Source: JBASRP01 sp044866075 (lineage in GTDB: Bacteria; Actinomycetota; AC-67). From it: a DNA stretch of 19,544 bases. The translations under genes and the position numbers were made by a program. This document shows positions 15,341 through 19,544 of the stretch, piece by piece (position 1 is the first letter of the stretch; each line of letters opens with the position of its first letter). Below the pieces are notes generated by a model. It saw nothing but the letters and a program-made list of their open reading frames with translations, did not search any database and was not told the origin of the DNA. Location: assembly GCA_044866075.1 (NCBI GenBank), contig JBIOTQ010000088.1:1-19544 (forward strand), in the 5' to 3' direction.

Positions 15341-15346
15341 ACTTTG

Positions 15347-18004
15347 ATGGGCGTCCGGTCGAGGATGGTCGTATCGATTGCATTGGTTGCGGTGGTCGTG
15401 GTGCCGATCGCGGTTCGGGGCGCCACTCCGAGTGAGGGGACGATCAACGCTCCTCCGAACGACGCATTCGGCGAGCGAGCCAAGCTGACGTACCAGGGCG
15501 CTCCGGTCACCGGAGCCCTGATCTTCAGCGCAACGGCCGCGTTTCCCGTCTGCACCGCTCCCGTTCCCCCGCCGGGGCAGTGCGACGAGTTCTTGCTCCA
15601 CCTGAATCTGCCGGCCGACTACTACGCGAAGCGCGTCCACAAGGTCACCGCCCGCCTGGAGGTGACGATCGACTGGAGCGACGCGCCGAGCGCCGAAACG
15701 CAGGATCTCGACATTCTCATCGTCGGGCCCGACGGCTCACAGGTGGGCGGCGGAGAGACGGACAACATCTCCTCCGGCGATCCCAAAGAGACGGCCGTGG
15801 CCGCGGCGCCGGTCGGCGGCGACTACCGGCTGATCACCGCCGGCATCATCGGGAGCGTCCCGAGCTATACGGGCACGGTCAGACTGATCCTCTTGCCCGA
15901 CGAGCCCATCAACACCGTCACGACGAAGGCGATCAAGTTCGGGCCGGCGAGCGTCGTCAATCCGACGATGCTCGGCGGTGAGCCGCTCGTCATCTCGGAT
16001 CCCAGCGTCAACAAGGGCTGGTGGATCGACTGGCCGGTCGGGACGCGGTCGAACACGGGGCAATTGTTCGAGTCCACGGACGACGGTGACACGTGGCGTC
16101 AGATCATCAACGCGCGCTGCCCCGTCCGCCGGCAACCCGGCTGCCTGACCGCTGGCGGCGGCGATACATACACGGCCGTCTCGAAGGGCGGTGTCGTCTA
16201 CTGGGCGAACCAGGAGGGCCTCGCCAACGAAGCCGTCAACGTCTCCACGGACCACGGCATGACGTGGCCGATGGACCGCGAGAACGCGATCACGTCGATC
16301 GACGCGACGAACGACCGGCAGTGGGTGGCGACCTACGGTAACGACACGGCATGGATCAGCGCGTCCGTGTTGGACGGGACGGGGCTGGCGCGAACGGACG
16401 ACGGCGGCAAGACGTGGCAAGCGCTCGAGCCGGTCGTGGCTGAGGTTCCGGGATCGAGCGGTCCGATGGCCGTCGACGAGACCGGAGGGCCGAACCACGG
16501 CACGCTGTACATGCTGAGCCGAGCGAGCGGCCTATCGATCCACGTGTCGCGCGACAAGGGCGAGACGTTCACATCGTTCCCGAACAGCGACGCGCCGAAC
16601 ACTGGTCCGGCCGCCGGGACGAACCCCACGCCCGCTCTCATCCCGTGGATGCACATCGACCGGGCCGGCAACCTCTACGTCGTATGGGTCGACGGCTCGG
16701 ATAGCGCCGTGCATATGACCACGATGAAGGCGAGCGACCGGCGCAACGCGGGCGCGAAGCTCGGGTCGACGTGGAGCAAGCCTGTCGCCGTGAGCATCCC
16801 TCCGGCGACCAGTACGGTCTTCGCGCAGGTCGAGGCCGGCGATCCCGGTCGTATCGGGATCACCTATCAGGGCGCCGCGACGGACGAACCGTCGAGCACC
16901 GCGCCGGCCGCCACACCGTGGTTCGTGTACCTGGCGACCTCGACGAACGCACTCTGTCAGTGGGACCGGTCGTGCCCGATCGGTCCGGCCTTCCGCCAGG
17001 CACGGGTCTCGGAGCGGGCGAACCATCTGGGCAACGTCTGCGTATCGGGGCTCGGCTGCACCATCGACCCGAACGCCGATCGCAGCCTGCTCGACTTCTT
17101 CGACCTCGGCGCCGACTCGGAGGGGCGCGTCGGCATCACGTGGACCGACGACAACCACGGCATCGCGAACACACCGACCGCCGATCGTAACGGCTACATC
17201 CTCTTCGCCAAGATGACCGACGGCCCGTCGTTGCGGAAAGGAAAGCCGAACTTCGGGTTGTCCGCGTCGGCGGCGAGCGCGGTTCCCGGCGTGGTCGCGG
17301 CGCGCAAGGGGAACGCGGTGTGGCCGATCAACGAGCCGGGCGGACGGAACTTCCCGACGCTCGATCTGACCGGAGCATCGGTCCGTTTGGGTCTCGCCGG
17401 TCTCTCCTTCAAGGTCAACCTCGCGTCGACGGCGGACCTTGCCGACGGCCTGCAAGCCGGTACGGGGACGCAGCACGTCAAGTACCTGACCCGCTGGTCG
17501 TTCAAGAACGACGTGTACTTCGTCGCCGCCGACACGACGGGCGACGAACCCTCGTTCTACGGCGGGAAGATCGACGACAACGACCCGCTGCTGCAGACGG
17601 GTGTCACCAGCATCTACGGGACGACGTACGCGCCGGACTTCGACGTCGCCGGCAAGGTGGTGGACGGCGTTCTGGAGATCACGGTCCCTCTGGCGCAGAT
17701 CGGGAACCCGCGCGTCGGGGACCGCTTGTACTCATTGCAGTCGTTCACCATGGTCGGTCCGGACGACGGCCTCCAGACGATCTACAACGCCGCCGAAACG
17801 ATCGACGCAACGCCGCCGATCGATTACACGGTCGGCGCGAAGGTCCTCCGCGCCGCGGTGAAACGTCAGGTGTCGAAGCCGAAACCCAAGACCGAGGAGG
17901 GGCACCTCCCGGCGACGGGCGTGGCCGACGCTCGGGTGCTCGGCGCGTTCCTGATGGCCGCCTCGGCGTTCGGCTGGCGGCGTCTGCGCCGGGCAACGAT
18001 CTGA
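15347..18004 (+). CDS. secreted Asp-box (BNR/sialidase-like) protein with LPATG cell-wall sorting signal
   Basis: This 885-residue protein has a signal peptide (residues 1-26, hydrophobic core VVSIALVAVVVVPIAV). A beta-sandwich-like region at about 95-185 contains DLDILIVGPDG (120-130) and resembles pre-peptidase C-terminal domains. Four Asp-box motifs, S/T-x-D-x-G-x-T-W/F, lie at 243-250, 300-307, 350-357 and 401-408. They are spaced by 50-57 residues, as in beta-propeller blades. A second beta-rich region spans about 670-800. The C-terminus has a proline- and lysine-rich stretch, LPATG at 854-858, a short hydrophobic segment (863-876) and RRLRR (878-882), which together form a sortase signal. 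It is probably displayed on the cell wall. Asp boxes occur in sialidases and in many non-enzymatic propellers. The sialidase arginine triad cannot be assigned, so an enzyme activity is not claimed. No sortase gene is in the window. Confidence 0.85.
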   Translation: MGVRSRMVVSIALVAVVVVPIAVRGATPSEGTINAPPNDAFGERAKLTYQGAPVTGALIFSATAAFPVCTAPVPPPGQCDEFLLHLNLPADYYAKRVHKVTARLEVTIDWSDAPSAETQDLDILIVGPDGSQVGGGETDNISSGDPKETAVAAAPVGGDYRLITAGIIGSVPSYTGTVRLILLPDEPINTVTTKAIKFGPASVVNPTMLGGEPLVISDPSVNKGWWIDWPVGTRSNTGQLFESTDDGDTWRQIINARCPVRRQPGCLTAGGGDTYTAVSKGGVVYWANQEGLANEAVNVSTDHGMTWPMDRENAITSIDATNDRQWVATYGNDTAWISASVLDGTGLARTDDGGKTWQALEPVVAEVPGSSGPMAVDETGGPNHGTLYMLSRASGLSIHVSRDKGETFTSFPNSDAPNTGPAAGTNPTPALIPWMHIDRAGNLYVVWVDGSDSAVHMTTMKASDRRNAGAKLGSTWSKPVAVSIPPATSTVFAQVEAGDPGRIGITYQGAATDEPSSTAPAATPWFVYLATSTNALCQWDRSCPIGPAFRQARVSERANHLGNVCVSGLGCTIDPNADRSLLDFFDLGADSEGRVGITWTDDNHGIANTPTADRNGYILFAKMTDGPSLRKGKPNFGLSASAASAVPGVVAARKGNAVWPINEPGGRNFPTLDLTGASVRLGLAGLSFKVNLASTADLADGLQAGTGTQHVKYLTRWSFKNDVYFVAADTTGDEPSFYGGKIDDNDPLLQTGVTSIYGTTYAPDFDVAGKVVDGVLEITVPLAQIGNPRVGDRLYSLQSFTMVGPDDGLQTIYNAAETIDATPPIDYTVGAKVLRAAVKRQVSKPKPKTEEGHLPATGVADARVLGAFLMAASAFGWRRLRRATI

Positions 18005-18020
18005 CGGGGCGGGTTTCGGG

Positions 18021-18590
18021 TCAGAGGGGTCGCCGTTCGAGCACGAACAGCGTGTGGTGGTACATGCCGAGCGTCGGCCACTTGGGCCGGTAGCTCTCGG
18101 TGTGGTCGACGCGGAAACCGTTCTGGGAAAACACGTCCGTCCACGCCTCGCGTGAACGGAAGGTGAACGGGACGGGGATCCCGTGCCGCTGGTTCAGGAT
18201 CCAGTCCCACCCCTTGTTGAAGAGGAGATCGACGCTGTTGAACGGCGTGTCCTCGAGGACGAGGACGCGCTTGCGCGCGACGCGCATCGCTTCGGCCGCG
18301 ACGACCAGCTGATCTTCCCACTCGGGGATGTGGTGCAGCACGAAGCACATCACCACGGTGTCGAAGGATCGATCGCCGGCGGGGACGTGAAGCGCGTCGT
18401 CCTGGCGCAGGTAGGGGAGGTCGACGCGGTTGTTGAACTCGTGAAGATCGCAGCCCGTCGCCTCCGCGCCGGTCACCTTGGCCAGGCGGCGCGCGACGAG
18501 ACCCGTCCCGGATCCGAGATCGAGAAACGACTCACCCCGCGAAAGCCAGGGGGCGAGCTTCCGGACAACTTCGTTCTCGCGAAGGAACAC
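18021..18590 (-). CDS. class I SAM-dependent methyltransferase (Methyltransf_11-like)
   Basis: This 189-residue cytoplasmic protein has the SAM-binding motif I FLDLGSGTG at residues 22-30. An acidic position, D48 (GCDLHE), ends the second strand. Motif FDTVVMCFVLHHI is at 76-88 and the later strand VLVLEDTPF at 109-117. These define the Rossmann-fold methyltransferase core. The C-terminal part (AWTDVFSQNGF, 149-159) is typical of Methyltransf_11 proteins. The substrate cannot be told; lipids, quinones and small molecules are all possible. The GTG at 18590 is fixed by an in-frame TAG three codons upstream. It lies 12 bases after the acetyl-CoA synthetase stop with a weak GAGG site, so the two genes are probably co-transcribed. 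Its stop is 16 bases from the convergent LPATG gene. Confidence 0.85.
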   Translation of the reverse strand: MFLRENEVVRKLAPWLSRGESFLDLGSGTGLVARRLAKVTGAEATGCDLHEFNNRVDLPYLRQDDALHVPAGDRSFDTVVMCFVLHHIPEWEDQLVVAAEAMRVARKRVLVLEDTPFNSVDLLFNKGWDWILNQRHGIPVPFTFRSREAWTDVFSQNGFRVDHTESYRPKWPTLGMYHHTLFVLERRPL

Positions 18591-18602
18591 GCGCCTCTAA
18601 CC

Positions 18603-19544
18603 CTATTCTTCGGACGGACGCTTTGCTGCGAGAGTCCGGATCTCCTCTGCAACCTCGGCGTTGGCGAGCGTCGTCACGTCTCCGAGCTGCCGCCCGTGCG
18701 CGATATCACGCAACAAACGGCGCATGATCTTCCCCGATCGCGTCTTCGGCAGATCGTCGGTCAGCACGATCGCGTGGGGTCGGGCGATCTTCCCGATCTT
18801 CTGCGCCACGTGCTCGCGCAGCTCGGCGATGAGCTGCTCGTTCCCCTCCACGCCGGACTTGAGCGTCACGTAGGCGACGGGCGCTTCCCCGACGTCCTCG
18901 TCCGGCCGCGCGACGACCGCGGCTTCGGCGACGGCTTCGTGGTCGACGAGGGCCGATTCGATCTCGTACGTCGACAGCCGGTGCCCGGCGACGTTCATCA
19001 CGTCGTCGATCCTGCCGAGGAGCCAGAAGTACCCGTCCTCGTCGCGCTTGGCGCCGTCGCCGGCGACGTAGGTCTCCGGTCCGTACTTGGCGAAGTAGGT
19101 CTCCACGTACCGGTCGGGGTCGCCCCAGATCGTCCGCGCGATCGCGGGCCACGGGCGCTTCAGGACGAGGTTGCCGCCGCCGCCGAGAGCCACGGAACGG
19201 CCGTGCTCGTCGACGACGTCGGCGACGACGCCCGGGAACGGGAACGTGGCCGATCCCGGCTTGAGCGGCGTGATGCCGGGCAGCGGCGTGATCAGGATCG
19301 CCCCCGTCTCGGTCTGCCACCACGTGTCGACCACCGGACAGCGGCCGCCGCCGACGTGCTTCCAGTACCAGATCCAGGCTTCGGGGTTGATCGGCTCGCC
19401 GACCGTGCCGAGCAGTCGCAGCGACGACAGATCGTGCTTGTCGGGATACTCCGTTCCCCAGCGCATGAACGCGCGGATCGCGGTCGGCGCCGTGTACAGG
19501 ATCGTCGCGCGGTACCGCTCGGCGATCTGCCACAGGCGATCCTT
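18603..19544 (-). CDS. acs: acetyl-CoA synthetase, partial (N-terminal part beyond right edge)
   Basis: This enzyme makes acetyl-CoA from acetate, ATP and CoA. The window holds its last 313 codons and the TAG stop, and the frame is open to the edge. The visible motifs are YTAPTAIRAF near the edge, VGEPINPEAW, the diagnostic VDTWWQTETG of the acetyl-CoA synthetase branch, GDGAKRDEDGYFWLLGRIDD of the hinge, and VMNVAGHRLSTYEIESALV. The C-terminal PKTRSGKIMRRLLRDIA carries the catalytic lysine that is acetylated in other bacteria for control of activity. An internal ATG at 19466 should not be taken as the start, because conserved sequence continues upstream of it. It is followed 12 bases later by the methyltransferase gene. 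Confidence 0.95.
   Translation of the reverse strand, partial: KDRLWQIAERYRATILYTAPTAIRAFMRWGTEYPDKHDLSSLRLLGTVGEPINPEAWIWYWKHVGGGRCPVVDTWWQTETGAILITPLPGITPLKPGSATFPFPGVVADVVDEHGRSVALGGGGNLVLKRPWPAIARTIWGDPDRYVETYFAKYGPETYVAGDGAKRDEDGYFWLLGRIDDVMNVAGHRLSTYEIESALVDHEAVAEAAVVARPDEDVGEAPVAYVTLKSGVEGNEQLIAELREHVAQKIGKIARPHAIVLTDDLPKTRSGKIMRRLLRDIAHGRQLGDVTTLANAEVAEEIRTLAAKRPSEE

Noticed and set aside
15347..18004. Naming the Asp-box protein a sialidase
   Set aside because: Asp boxes occur in many propeller proteins and the catalytic Arg triad and Tyr-Glu pair could not be assigned from the sequence.
1..19544. Mobile element, CRISPR array, tRNA or rRNA genes, phage or defence genes
   Set aside because: No transposase, integrase, spaced direct repeats, tRNA-like cloverleaf or rRNA sequence was noticed on either strand.

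Overview
The window reads as ordinary chromosomal DNA of a high-GC bacterium, most likely an actinobacterium (Actinomycetota) of soil or sediment type. The reasons are the GC-rich third codon positions, the frequent GTG starts, the gene-to-gene overlaps of the ATGA/GTGA kind, TANNNT-type -10 boxes set directly before genes that lack a Shine-Dalgarno site, and an LPXTG-type sortase signal, which points to a Gram-positive envelope. The lineage is an inference; no rRNA or ribosomal protein gene is present. I see no insertion sequence, integrase, CRISPR array, tRNA or rRNA gene, and no stretch of more than about 170 bases is without a gene.

Layout. 1-4820, minus strand: a tightly packed transport operon read as livF-livG-fadD-livH-livM (livM cut by the left edge). 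It is a branched-chain-amino-acid-type (HAAT) ABC importer with an acyl-CoA ligase inserted between the ATPase and permease genes. 4946-5425, plus: a small hotdog-fold thioesterase, divergent from livF. 5422-9910, minus: a large orphan FtsX-like permease, then a gluconate-2-dehydrogenase-subunit-3-like small subunit, then a GMC flavoprotein with a four-cysteine cluster. 10078-11519, plus: a short-chain dehydrogenase and a TMEM175-type potassium channel. 11516-12886, minus: a pyridine nucleotide-disulfide oxidoreductase with an active-site cysteine pair. 12929-15246, plus: gnd and zwf, the two oxidoreductases of the pentose phosphate pathway, overlapping by four bases. 15347-18004, plus: an 885-residue secreted protein with four Asp-box motifs and a C-terminal LPATG sorting signal. 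18021-19544, minus: acetyl-CoA synthetase (cut by the right edge) followed by a small SAM methyltransferase.

How the genes fit together. Much of the content concerns organic acids, alcohols and CoA thioesters. An importer is linked to a CoA ligase, a thioesterase starts on the other side of the same intergenic region, a GMC alcohol dehydrogenase pair follows, and an acetyl-CoA synthetase lies at the other end. gnd and zwf supply reducing power and pentoses. This suggests a heterotroph using carboxylic acids and alcohols, but no substrate can be read from the sequence.

Nothing here is clearly a new biological system. The points most worth a second look are the ligase inside the liv operon, the iron-sulfur-like cysteine motif in the GMC protein and its FtsX neighbour, the His-to-Tyr change in the disulfide oxidoreductase, the LPATG-anchored Asp-box protein with a possibly structured leader, and the repeated leaderless-promoter and overlapping-stop architecture.
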